Positions 44,618 to 54,503 of a stretch of 64,000 nt of DNA are shown here, piece by piece (within the stretch, counting starts at the first letter, position 1; each line of letters opens with the position of its first letter). The stretch is from contig CAWHHZ010000032.1 of NCBI GenBank assembly GCA_963829355.1, forward strand, positions 114,658-178,657. The letters run 5' to 3'. The notes under the pieces are model-generated. The model was not told where the DNA came from, did not search any database, and was given only the letters and a program-made list of their open reading frames with translations. This DNA comes from CAWHHZ01 sp963829355 (GTDB lineage: Bacteria; Acidobacteriota; Thermoanaerobaculia; Gp7-AA8; JAHWKK01). A program made the translations under genes and the position numbers.

Positions 44618-45728
44618 ATGACGATCAGGCCTCTGGACAAGCTCGACTCTGCCCGTTTCGAGACTCCCGCTATTCTCAAGCGTCTCGCTCTGGCGAGCCG
44701 AAACCTGGCCGAGCTGAAGGGTGTTGCGGCGACAATTCCTCACCAGGGAATCCTGATCAACACCCTCGGACTGCGTGAGGCGAAAGACAGCTCCGCCATC
44801 GAAAACATCGTGACGACGCACGACGAGATCTTTCAGGAGGATGTCTTTCCTGAGATCGGCAGGGACGCCGCGGCGAAGGAAGTGCAGCGGTACCGGCAGG
44901 CACTGCGGGTCGGGTTCGATTGCGTTCGCGAGAGCGGGCTTCTGACCCTGAACCACATCCTGCTCATCCAGCAGAGAGCTCGAGCAGAACAGCGCCGGCT
45001 TTCGCAGGTTGCCCGGAACGAAGTTGAAGAATCCTGCCGGAGATATTGTCTATGTCCCTCCTCAGGACGGAAATGAGGTTGCACGCCTGATGTCGGACCT
45101 GGAAAGGTTCATCAACGAGAGCTTCTTCGACGCCGATCCGCTGGTCAAGATGGCGCTGATTCACCATCAGTTCGAGAGCATCCACCCGTTCTATGACGGA
45201 AACGGCCGCACCGGCCGAATCATCAATGTCCTCTATCTCGTCAGGGAGCGGCTGCTCGACATTCCCGTTCTTTACCTGAGCCGTCACATCGTCAGGAACA
45301 AGCCGGAGTACTACCGGCTGCTTCAGGCGGTGCGCGAAGACGACGCATGGGAAGAGTGGGTTCTCTACATGCTCGAAGCGGTAGAAGAGACTGCCACTGC
45401 TGCAATCGAAACCGTCACGGCGATCCGTACCGCACTGCTGGACGCGAAGCGTCGCATCCGCGAGCAGTATCGGTTCTACAGTCAGGACCTCATCAACAAC
45501 CTCTTCACCCATCCGTACACGAAGATCCAGTTTGTCGCGCAAGAGCTGAACGTCTCACGACTCACCGCCACGAAGTACCTGGATGCATTGACGGAGGGAG
45601 GATTTCTGGAGAAGCGGAAGATCGGCCGGTCAAACTACTACATCAATCTCGCCCTCTACGCGATCCTCACCGGCGATAAATTCTCTCCCCCTTCGGGTGG
45701 CGAGACCATCATGACGGTAAGAGAGTGA
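44618..45728 (+). CDS. Fic-domain AMP transferase with winged-helix tail (copy 2), frameshifted
   Basis: Closely related to the Fic protein at 39.6 kb over its whole length. It keeps the inhibitory SSAIEN, the catalytic HPFYDGNGRTGR and the winged-helix end (VAQELNVSRLTATKYLDALT, FLEKRKIGRSNYYIN). One extra base near 44975, within the codons after HILLIQ, breaks the frame; the remainder continues in another frame from LPGTKLKNPAGDIVYVPPQD. Differences between the copies are mostly silent or conservative, which suggests that both were under selection. Joined length is about 370 residues. Confidence 0.85.
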
Positions 45729-45819
45729 GGAAGAAGAGTGAAGTGAAAAGCGTGAAAAGAAGAAAAGAACAAGGGTGGAGATGGGGAATGCATCTTTCCC
45801 CGGCCTGCCCGGCGCCCGT

Positions 45820-46221
45820 CCTTAGCCCCGAAGGGGCGACAGAAAGTAGCCGGGGGCAAGCGAGGACCGAGCGCCGCCCCTAGGTCCCGAATCCCCCCAG
45901 AACCGCGCAAGCCCCGGCAGGGGCGACATATTTTGAGGTCACAATCTGTGACATCAATCTCGATTCTCCACACGTACAGAACGTCTCACCCCGTCATCAC
46001 GCGCCCCCACTTTTCACTTTTCACTTCGCACTTTTCACTTTTTTTTCTCCCCGCATTGATAAGGAAACCCTCACTCAGGTCACTCTACAAATAGTGGACA
46101 AATCTGCTCCGGACCGACCGTGCGCACCCTCGCAATCTCCCCCATTTGAAGGAGATTCAGTTTCCACCCCTCGTGGTATCGTTCCGAGCGTCGTCCCGGC
46201 GGTCGATCGCGGCTCGCTGCA
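45820..46221. repeat. leader block copy A4 (upstream of DISARM)
   Basis: Contains GCCCCGAAGGGGCGACAG elements, the palindrome TCACAATCTGTGA at 45939-45951, a CACTTTT-type array, TTGATAAGGAAACCCTCACT at about 46055-46074, and the same tail as copy A2 (CAATCTCCCCCATTTGAAGG) ending GCTCGCTGCA at 46221. The region 45729-45819 repeats the sequence behind fic copy 1. Confidence 0.88.
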
Positions 46222-46356
46222 TTCAGCGCCAACGGCCACTTCCACATCTGTGAGGGTGCATATACCCGTGCGTGGAGCGGAGATTTTCAGGAGCCGGTTT
46301 TCGGCCCATTACTCGACCAGTTCTCGCTGGAATGGCGCCGATCTAAGCAGGAATAG
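46222..46356 (+). pseudogene. orphan carboxy-terminal fragment before drmD
   Basis: A 44-codon open stretch with no start reads FSANGHFHICEGAYTRAWSG and DFQEPVFGPLLDQFSLEWRR, then SKQE and a stop 2 bp before the drmD ATG. It looks like the end of a real protein: aromatic-rich and well punctuated. The break with the leader block at 46221 is sharp. I do not recognise the parent protein. Confidence 0.55.
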
Positions 46357-46358
46357 AC

Positions 46359-49300
46359 ATGTCATCCACCCCAGATCAGGTCCTCCCCGAAAGACTCCCC
46401 CAGCAGGGGGAGCTCGTCCAGGTCCGCTCGCGGCGGTGGCTCGTCGAGGAGGTGGTTCCGCGCGACGACTCCCGGCCAGTCTCCGCTCGTCCGTCTCGCC
46501 TGCGCCGACGACGACGCCCAGGGCCAGACGCTCGAGGTCTACTGGGACTACGAGCTCGACCGCCGCATCCTCGAGGAGGAGGGCTGGGAGCGACCTCGCC
46601 GTCGAAGGGCTTCGATCCGCCGCGGCAGTTCGCCGCCTTCCTGCACACGCTGCGCTGGAACTGCGTCACCGCGACCGACCCGAACCTCTTCCAGGCGCCG
46701 TTCCGCGCCGGCATCAAGATCGACGCCTACCAGATGGAGCCGCTGCGCAAGGCGCTCCGGCTGCCGCGCGTCAACCTCTTCATCGCCGACGACACCGGCC
46801 TCGGCAAGACCATCGAGGCCGGCCTCATCGCGCGGGAGCTCCTGCTCCGCAAGAAGGCCAAGACCATCGTGGTGGCGGCGCCGCCGTCGGTGCTCGAGCA
46901 GTGGAAGGCGGAGCTCGAGGAGCGCTTCGGGCTCGTGTTCGAGATCCTCGACCGCGCCTACCTCGACCCGGATGCGGCGCGAGCGCGGCTTCGGCGTGAA
47001 CCCGTGGCGCACGCACAGCCGCTTCCTCGTCTCGCACAACCTGCTGATCGACCCGACCTACGCCGACCCGCTGCGCGAGTGGCTCGGGCCGCTGCTGCCG
47101 GGCAGCCTCCTGATCCTCGACGAGGCGCACCACGCCGCGCCCTCGAGCGGCGGCCGCTACGGCATCGAGACGAAGTTCACCCGCGCGATCCGCGACCTCT
47201 GCGGCCGCTTCGAGCACCGCCTGTTCCTCTCCGCCACCCCGCACAACGGCCACTCCAACAGCTTCTCCACGCTGCTCGAGCTCCTCGACCCGTACCGCTT
47301 CACCCGCGGCGTCAAGGTCCGCGGCAAGAAGGCGCTCGAAGACGTGATGGTGCGCCGGCTCAAGGAGGACATCCGCGAGGTCCAGGGCGGCTTCCCCGAA
47401 GCGGATCGTGGAGCGGATCGTCATCGACGGACCTGCCCGAGGACGCGCCGGAGCTCGTGCTGTCCCGCCTGCTCGACGAGTACCGGACCGCGCGCGAGGA
47501 GCGCTTCGCGCGCACGCACGAAGCGCGCACAGGCCGCCGCGGGCCTGCTGGTCGTCGGGCTCCAGCAGCGACTGCTCTCCTCGATCGAGGCCTTCGCCCG
47601 CAGCCTGAAGGTCCACCGCGCAGACGGTCGAGCGCCAGTGGGAGAAGGCCAGGCAGCAGCCGCGAGCGGCACTGCGAGCCGACGCAGCGGAGCTCTTCTC
47701 GCCACGCGCCCGACGCCGACGACGAGCGCGCCGAGTGGACGGCCGAGGAGCTCGAGGCCGAGGAGGACGGCGCAGATCGAGGCCGATCACCGCAGCCGCC
47801 GAGGCCGGCGCTCGCCCGGGATGCCGAGCGCGGAGGCTCTGTGGCGCGAGGAGCAGGAGCTGCTCGACCAGATGCAGGAGATCGCCGAGCGAGGCGCGCT
47901 ACGAGCCCGACGCCAAGACTCCGGCGCCTGCGTCGACTGGATCCGCGAGAACCTGTGCCCCGACCTGCCCGCCGTTCGGGAAGCAGTCCGGCGGCGACGC
48001 CGCCGACGTGGAACGACCGCCGCGTCCTCATCTTCACCGAGAACCGCGAGGGCACGAAGCGCTACCTCAAGGACGATGCTCGAGCAGGCGATCGAGGGCA
48101 CCGACCGCGCCGACGAGCGCATCGAGGTCATCGACGGCCTCACCAGCGGCGCGCGGCGCAAGGAGATCCAGCGCCGCTTCAACACCGACCCGGCGAAGGA
48201 CCCGCTGCGCATCCTGCTCGCCACCGACGCCGCGCGCGAGGGCCTCAACTTCCAGGCCCACTGCGCCGACCTCTTCCACTTCGACCTGCCCTGGAACCCG
48301 GGCCGCATCGAGCAGCGCAACGGCCGCATCGACCGCAAGCTCCAGCCGGCGCCGGAGGTCCGCTGCCACTACTTCGTGCTCCCGCAGCGGGTCGAGGACC
48401 GCGTGCTCGAGGTCCTGGTCGAGAAGACCGAGACGATCAAGCGAGGAGCTCGGCAGCCTCTCGAAGGTCATCGACGACGACATCGAGCGTCGGCTCGGCC
48501 AGGGCATCCGCCACCGCGACGCCGAGCAGCTGGCGCGCGAGATCGAGGACGCGGACCTCGACGCCGAGACGAAGCGCGTCACCGAGGAGGAGCTCGAGGC
48601 GGCGCGCGAGCGCCAGGAGGACCTGAAGGCGCAGATCGAGCGCTGCCAGAACCTGCTCGAGCGCGTCCCGAGCCTGGCGCGGCTTCGACGCGACGCCCTT
48701 CCGGGATGCGCTCTCCTGCTCGCTCGAGCTCCTCGGCGCCGAACCGCTCGTCGAGGACGACCGGACGACGACGGCCGTCGAGTCTGGAGCTTCCCGCCGC
48801 TCGACCGACGCGCCGAGACCGACCCGAGCTGGGCGGCGACCCTCGACACCCTGCGCGCTCCGCGCGAAGCGAACCAGAAGCTTGACCGACTGGCGCCGGG
48901 AGGCGCCCGATCCGCCCGGTCGTCTTCGAGGACGCCGGCGTGCTCACCGAGGACACCGTCCACCTGCACCTCGAGCAGCGTGTGGCGCAGCGGCTGCTTG
49001 CCCGCTTCCGGTCCCAGGGCTTCATCCACCACGACCTCTCGCGCGCCTGCCTCGCCCAGGCCGCGGACTCCATCCCGCGCGTCGTGCTGCTCGGCCGCCT
49101 CTCGCTCTACGGCCGAGCGAGCGGAGCGGCTGCACGAGGAGATCGTGCCGGTGGCCGCGCGCTGGGTCGAGCCGTCGCAGCGCAACGGAGCCGCTGCAGC
49201 GCCTACGCGCCGCGACGCCGAGACGCAAGACGCTCGACCTGCTCGAGCGAGTCCCTCGACGAGCCGGCGGCGCCACATGCCCGACGAGACGATCCAGCGA

Positions 49301-49704
49301 CGAAGCTTCTCGCCTCGCGCCGCGCAGGACATCGCCGAGCTCCTGCCCGCAGCTCGAGCCACGCGGCGCAGGAGGTGGCCGCAGCTCGCAGTCGAGCAAG
49401 CTCCGCAAGCGCGGGCGAGCGCGAGGAGAAGCGACCTGCGCGAGACCCTCGAGCGGCAGCGGACACGCGTGCGCGAGGAACTCGCCAAGCACGAGAAGGA
49501 CGTTCGACGCAGCTCACGCTCGGCTTCGACGACGAGGAGCGGCGCCAGCTCGAAGCCGAACATCGCGTCCTGGCGCAGCGCGGCTCGAGCAGTTCGAGCG
49601 CGACCTCGAGACCGAGCCGCAGCGCATCCGCGACTTCTACGAGGTGCGGGCGACACGCGATCGAGCCGGTCGGCCTCGTCTACCTCTGGCCGGAGACGAA
49701 CTGA
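46359..49704 (+). CDS. drmD: DISARM SNF2-like helicase DrmD, multiply frameshifted
   Basis: Translation pieced across many single-base frameshifts gives about 1,100 residues of a class 1 DISARM DrmD. Seen in order: NCVTATDPNLFQAPFRAGIK, VNLFIADDTGLGKTIEAGLI (Walker A), SLLILDEAHHAAP (DEAH), LFLSATPHNGHSNSFS, VMVRRLKEDIREVQGGF, then the second helicase domain with RVLIFTENREGTKRYLKD, ATDAAREGLNFQAHCADL and PGRIEQRNGRIDRKLQPA. A helical carboxy terminus ends VGLVYLWPETN. DrmD is thought to drive translocation in this anti-phage system. GC is about 72%. The shifts (for example near 46482, 46577, 46600, 46975, 47398 and 47432) are mostly +1. Its stop overlaps the drmMI start (TGATG). Confidence 0.88.
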
Positions 49705-52700
49705 TGGCCATGGCGAAGCTCGACCCGGACGTCCTCGCGCACCTCGAGTGGATCGGCTTCGTCCAGCCGACGGGCCTCGTGGTCTCCGCGCCGGCACTGG
49801 TTCGCGCCGGCGCCATCCTCGACCGGCGCGACGCCGAGGGCCAGCGGCTTCTCATGGCGTGCGTCGACGAGCGCCACGGTCGAGCCAAGGACGAGCACCG
49901 TCCCGCACATCGCCGACTTCCGCGACCTTCGCCGCAGTCCGTCCTCGGGCTGGAGCTTCTCGCCCAAGGGCTACGCCGGCACCGCCGAGAGCCCCATCCC
50001 GCCGAGCTCGAGCTGTCGCTGCCCGATACGGCGAGACGCTCCGACCCGACTTCGCCGTGCGCGAGCTCGAGCCGGAGAGAGGCGAGCTCACCGTGGCAGC
50101 TTCTCGTCCGTGTCCTGGAGCCGGCGAGGACTTCGACGCCGTCGTCGCGGCAGCGGGCAGCTCGAGGCCTCCGCCCACGGCCGCATGGAGCGGCTGCTCC
50201 GCCAGACCGGAGTCCCCGCGGGTCTGCTCTTCAACGGCCGGACGCTCCGGCTCGTCTCCGCTCCGCGGGGCGAGAGCTCCGGCTGGCTCGACTTCCGAGT
50301 CGCCGACATGGTGCAGACCGCCGGGCGGCCGATCTGCCACTGCGATGCGGCTGCTCCTCGGGCAGCCGCGACTGCTGAGCCTGCCGCGCGACGCAGCGCC
50401 TCGCCGCGCTCCTCGAGGACAGCCGCAAGTTCCAGAACGAGGTCAGCGAGCGGCTCGCCGAGCAGGTGCTCCACGCGCTCTACGAGCTGCTCCGCGGCTT
50501 CCAGGCGGCGCACGACGCAGTCGAAGGGCGAGCTTCTCGCGACAGCCGCTCGCCGAGCATCCGGACAGGTCTACCGGGCGCTGCTGACGGTCCTGCTGCG
50601 GCTGGTCTTCCTGCTCTACGCCGAGGAGCGGGACATGCTGCCGGAGGACGAGACCTTCCTGCAGAACTACTCGCTCGGCGGCCTCTACGAGCGCCTGCGC
50701 GAGGACGCCGCGCTGCTTCCCCGACACGATGGATCAGCGCTACGGCGCCTGGGCGCAGCTCCTCGTGCTCTTCCGGATGGTCCACGACGGTGCCGACGCC
50801 GGACCGATGCGTCTGCCGCAGCGCCACGGCGTGCTCTTCGACCCCGATCGCTACCCGTTCCTCGAGGGCCGGTCTGCGGCGGGTCGCGGCAGATCCACGA
50901 ACGGATCGAGGCGCCGCTCGTGCCCGGACGGCACGATCTAGCGCGCGCTCGAGAAGCTGCTCGTCCTCGACGGCGAGCGGATCTCCTACCGCGCGCTCGA
51001 CGTCGAGCAGATCGGCTCGGTCTACGAGACGATGATGGGCTTCCGCCTCGAGCGGCGACGGGTCGCTCCGTCGGCGATCAAGGCGCAGAAGAAGCACGGC
51101 GCGCCGACCGCGATCGACCTCGAGGCGCTGCTGCTCGAGCAGGCGCCGCAAAGCGCGACGAAGTGGATTCAGGATCGCGCAGACCGGAAGCTCACTGCCA
51201 AGGTCGAAGCCGCGTGAAGGCCGCGCGACGATCGAGGATCTGCACGCCGCGCTCTCGCCGGTCATCGACCTGCAACGCCACGCCCGACCTCGTGCCCGCC
51301 AGGCGCGCATGGTGCTCCAGCCGAGCGAGGAGCGGCGCCGCTCCGGCTCGCACTACACGCCGCGCGCGCTGACCGAGCCGATCGTGCGCACGACGCTCGA
51401 GCCGATCCTCGAAGCGCCTGCGGGGCGAGGACGACCGGCCACCGCGACCGGAGCAGATCCTCGACCTCAAGGTCTGCGACCCGGCGATGGGCTCGGGCGC
51501 CTTCCTCGTCGAGGCCTGCCGCCAGCTCGGCGACGCCCTCGTCGAGTCATGGCGCTTCCACGACGAGCTGCCGGAGATTCCCGCCGACGAGGACGAGGTC
51601 GATCTTCGCCGGCAGGCTCGTCGCGCAGCGCTGCCTCTACGGCGTGGACCGAAATCCGGTGGCGGTGGACCTCGCGAAGGTGTCGCTCTGGCTCGTCACG
51701 CTGGCGAAGGAGCACGCGCTCACCTTCGTCGACCACGCCCTCCGGCACGGCGACTCGCTCGTGGGGCTGTCGCGAGAGCAGATCGAGGCGTTCCACTGGG
51801 ACGAGTCCGCGCCGGAGATCCAGAAGGGATTCGAGGCGATGCAGATCCGGGAGCACTCGAGAAGGTCGGCGAGCTGCGGCAGCAGATCCGCGAAGCCGGG
51901 GACGGACGTCCGGATCGCGAGCTGCGGGCCCTCTGGGACGAGGCGAAGCAGGAACTTGAGCACGTGCGGCTGTTCGGCGATCTGGTCATCGCCGCATTCT
52001 TCGAGGGCGAAGGCCAAGGAGCGTGAGGACAAGCGCGACGAGTATGCGCACGACGGTGCTGCAGTGGCGGCGCCGAAGAGTACCGCGAGCACGCTCGAGG
52101 AACGCGGCACGCCGAGCCGCCGCTGGTGCCCTTCCACTGGGAGATCGAGTTCCCGGAGGTGTTTGACCGGGACGAGCCGGCTTCGATGCAATCGTCGGCA
52201 ACCCACCATTTGCGGGGAGAACGCAAGTTGTCCACGAACCTTGGAGACAGTTACTCGACGATTGGCTATTGAGTCTCCACGAACAGGCTCACGGCAACTC
52301 GGATCTCGTCGCTCACTTCTTCCGGCGCGCGTTTCAATTTGCTGTGCGAGACAGCGGGCGCTTCGGTCTGATCGCCACGAATACCATCGCGGAAGGCGAC
52401 ACGCGGTTAACGGGCTTGCAGCTGGATTATGCATGCACGGCGGGGATGATCTACGTCGCGCGCTAGGCGAGACCAAGTGGCCCGGAGCGGCGGCGGTCAG
52501 TAGTTAGCGTGCGTTCACATCTGCAAAGGTCCTCTGGAGTCAGACGCCGATGCTGGATGACAGGCCGGTCAGCAGCACATTGGCTCTACCTTTCACGCGG
52601 AGGACATGAGCGACCCGGACCGCTGTGCAAACCAGGAGAGTGCTTCCAGTAAGCATCGTCTCTGAATGGAGTTCACTTTGCGAGATACTGGCTTCAAGTG

Positions 52701-53712
52701 CGTAGCCACGCTGAACGGAGATGCTGAGCTCATCGAGCGCTGCCCCTCCGCAACGCGGAGGACATTGCCCGTACATCGGCGGCGAAGAGATGAACGAGCA
52801 GCCCACTCACGTGCTACCGATCGTACATAATCAATTTCACCGGGCATGACGCGACGAGCAAGCTTCTGAGCGATGGACGAACTCATGAGATCGTCGAGGA
52901 GCGGGTAAAACCCGACGAGATGGCTAAAGCAAACGAAGATGCCAACCGAGTGAGCGAGTGGTGGCTGTATACCGAGCCTCGCCCAGAGATGTACTCTGCA
53001 GTTTCAGGCTCTCAACCGGGTTCTCGTCGATCTGTCGAGCTGTCCAAGTACGTGGCATTTGACTTTCGTGCCCGCGGACTCGTCTACTCACGAAACGTCT
53101 TAACGTGTTTCGCATTCGAGGATGCAGTGCCTTTTCCGTGCTCCAGTCACGGCTACATGAGCTGTGGCGCGTTCGCGGCATTCGACCAGTGAAGGACGAT
53201 CCGCCTATACGCCTCCGATTGCTTCGAAACCTTCCCTTTCCCGAGGAGTGGGAGATGGATCTCCGCCTCGAGGCCGCTGGAGCAGAGCCTACTACGAGTT
53301 CCGCGCCGCAACTGATGGTCCAGAACGACGAGGGCCTGACCAAGACCTACAACCGCTTCCACGACCCCGAGGAGCGCGACCCGGACATCGAGCAAGCTGC
53401 GCGAACTGCACGCCGCAATGGACCGTGCCGTCCTCGACGCCTACGGCTGGAGCGACATCCCGACCGACTGCGAGTTCCTCCTCGACTACGAGATCGACGA
53501 GGAGGAGTGGAACGCCACGCAAGAAGAAGCCCTGGCGCTACCGCTGGCCCGACGAGATCCACGACGAGGTCCTCGCCCGCCTCCTCGAGCTCAACGCCGA
53601 ACGCGCCCGCGAGGAAGCTCGTGCGGGCGGCGGCGGAAAGAAAAGAGCTGGCAAGAGGAGCTCACAGCGCCAGACCGGCGACGACCCGCATATGGGCGAC
53701 CTTTTCTCTTAG
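49704..53712 (+). CDS. drmMI: DISARM adenine methyltransferase DrmMI, multiply frameshifted
   Basis: Begins MAMAKLDPDVLAHLEWIGFV and, pieced across frameshifts, runs to GDLFS about 1,330 residues later. Recognisable parts are QVYRALLTVLLRLVFLLYAE, SGSHYTPRALTEPIVRTTLE, motif I KVCDPAMGSGAFLVEACRQL, YGVDRNPVAVDLAKVSLWLV and the N6-adenine motif IV NPPF (about 52203). The last part has LTKTYNRFHDPEERDPDI and DIPTDCEFLLDYEIDEEEW, typical of the end of DrmMI. It marks host DNA as self. Between about 52.15 and 53.33 kb, behind NPPF, GC drops to about 55%, while the flanks are near 70%; this covers the probable target-recognition region. It ends in TAG at 53710-53712. Confidence 0.86.
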
Positions 53713-53720
53713 TCGAGTAT
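53710..53720. repeat. 11-bp direct repeat, left end of Hachiman cassette
   Basis: TAGTCGAGTAT, repeated exactly at 57900-57910. This copy includes the stop codon of drmMI. The two copies are 4,190 bp apart and enclose hamA and hamB only. Confidence 0.85.
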
Positions 53721-53744
53721 CTCGAGAGGCAAGACAGCAAATCG

Positions 53745-54501
53745 ATGAATACGCACCCGATTGAAAGATGGTTAGCTGCGGCGCGAAGTGGTGTGGGAAA
53801 ACACTTTCTGTTGTTGCTCACGGAAGTTGACGGTGCGAGGGCGCTGACGTTGGAGGATCTGCGAGAGGTCGTGCGAGGTCATTATGTGGATCCCGAGATC
53901 ACAGCGAAACGGATTGCTTCCCTCGGCGCTCCCGAGACGGCGAAGCTGCTTTCGGAGCACTTCCCCACGCGACCGACTGCACGATCCGGCGATCTGGGAG
54001 AGATTCTGGCGATCCGAAATCTCAGAGCTTTACCTGGAGTATCGGATACCAATTCGGCGCCTCCGTTGGAAGGACGGCCGAGAAATGGCACTGCGGGGCG
54101 ATGATCTGGTCGGAGTCGTCAAGGAGAATAATAAGCTGACGATGTTGAAGGGAGAGTCGAAGAGCCGAAGGAAGCTTTCGAAGAAAGCGATTGACGACGC
54201 CTCGGTTGCACTGGGCCGCGACCGCGGAAGACCAGGCCGACACTCAGTTCTGTTCATTGCCGAACGGCTGCGCGAGATAGGCGATGACGACCTTGCCGAA
54301 GAGCTGGAGAGGGCTCTTCTCGATAGCTTCCAAGACGTACGGGTGGATCACATGCTGTTCGTGGTTGGGGGAGGCGATGCAGGAAAGTTGCTCTCTTCTC
54401 ATTTATCGGCTATCGCCCAAGAGAGTCGGGTTCGGCATGCGGTGGCAGTGAATATTGAGGATTTGGCAGAATTTGTCGATCTTCTGTTTGAGGACCTTTA
54501 G
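53745..54501 (+). CDS. hamA: Hachiman protein HamA (DUF1837-like nuclease), frameshifted
   Basis: About 250 residues. The segment RSGDLGEILASEI then LYLEYRIPIRRLRWKDGREM matches HamA, with the G-D-x-G-E helix followed by the nuclease core LRGDDLVGV and LTMLKGESKSRRKLSKKAI, where Asp, Glu and Lys form the probable metal site. HamA cuts DNA when released by the helicase partner HamB. One extra base near 54012 splits the frame. GC is about 55%, unlike the DISARM genes on either side. The start ATG at 53745 lies 32 bp behind drmMI, and the hamB start follows its stop by 2 bp. Confidence 0.82.
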
Positions 54502-54503
54502 TA

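Noticed and set aside
38926..46221. Insertion sequence or transposon carrying the fic/res modules
   Set aside because: No transposase, integrase or matching terminal inverted repeats were seen; homologous recombination between leader blocks explains the layout better.
48067..49797. 576-codon open frame on the minus strand
   Set aside because: Antisense of GC-rich drmD; such shadows arise from high third-position GC, and the plus strand carries the DrmD motifs.
47735..50587. 950-codon plus-strand open frame
   Set aside because: It alternates between real DrmD/DrmMI segments and low-complexity Arg/Ser/Ala out-of-frame stretches and crosses the drmD stop; it is a frameshift artefact, not one protein.
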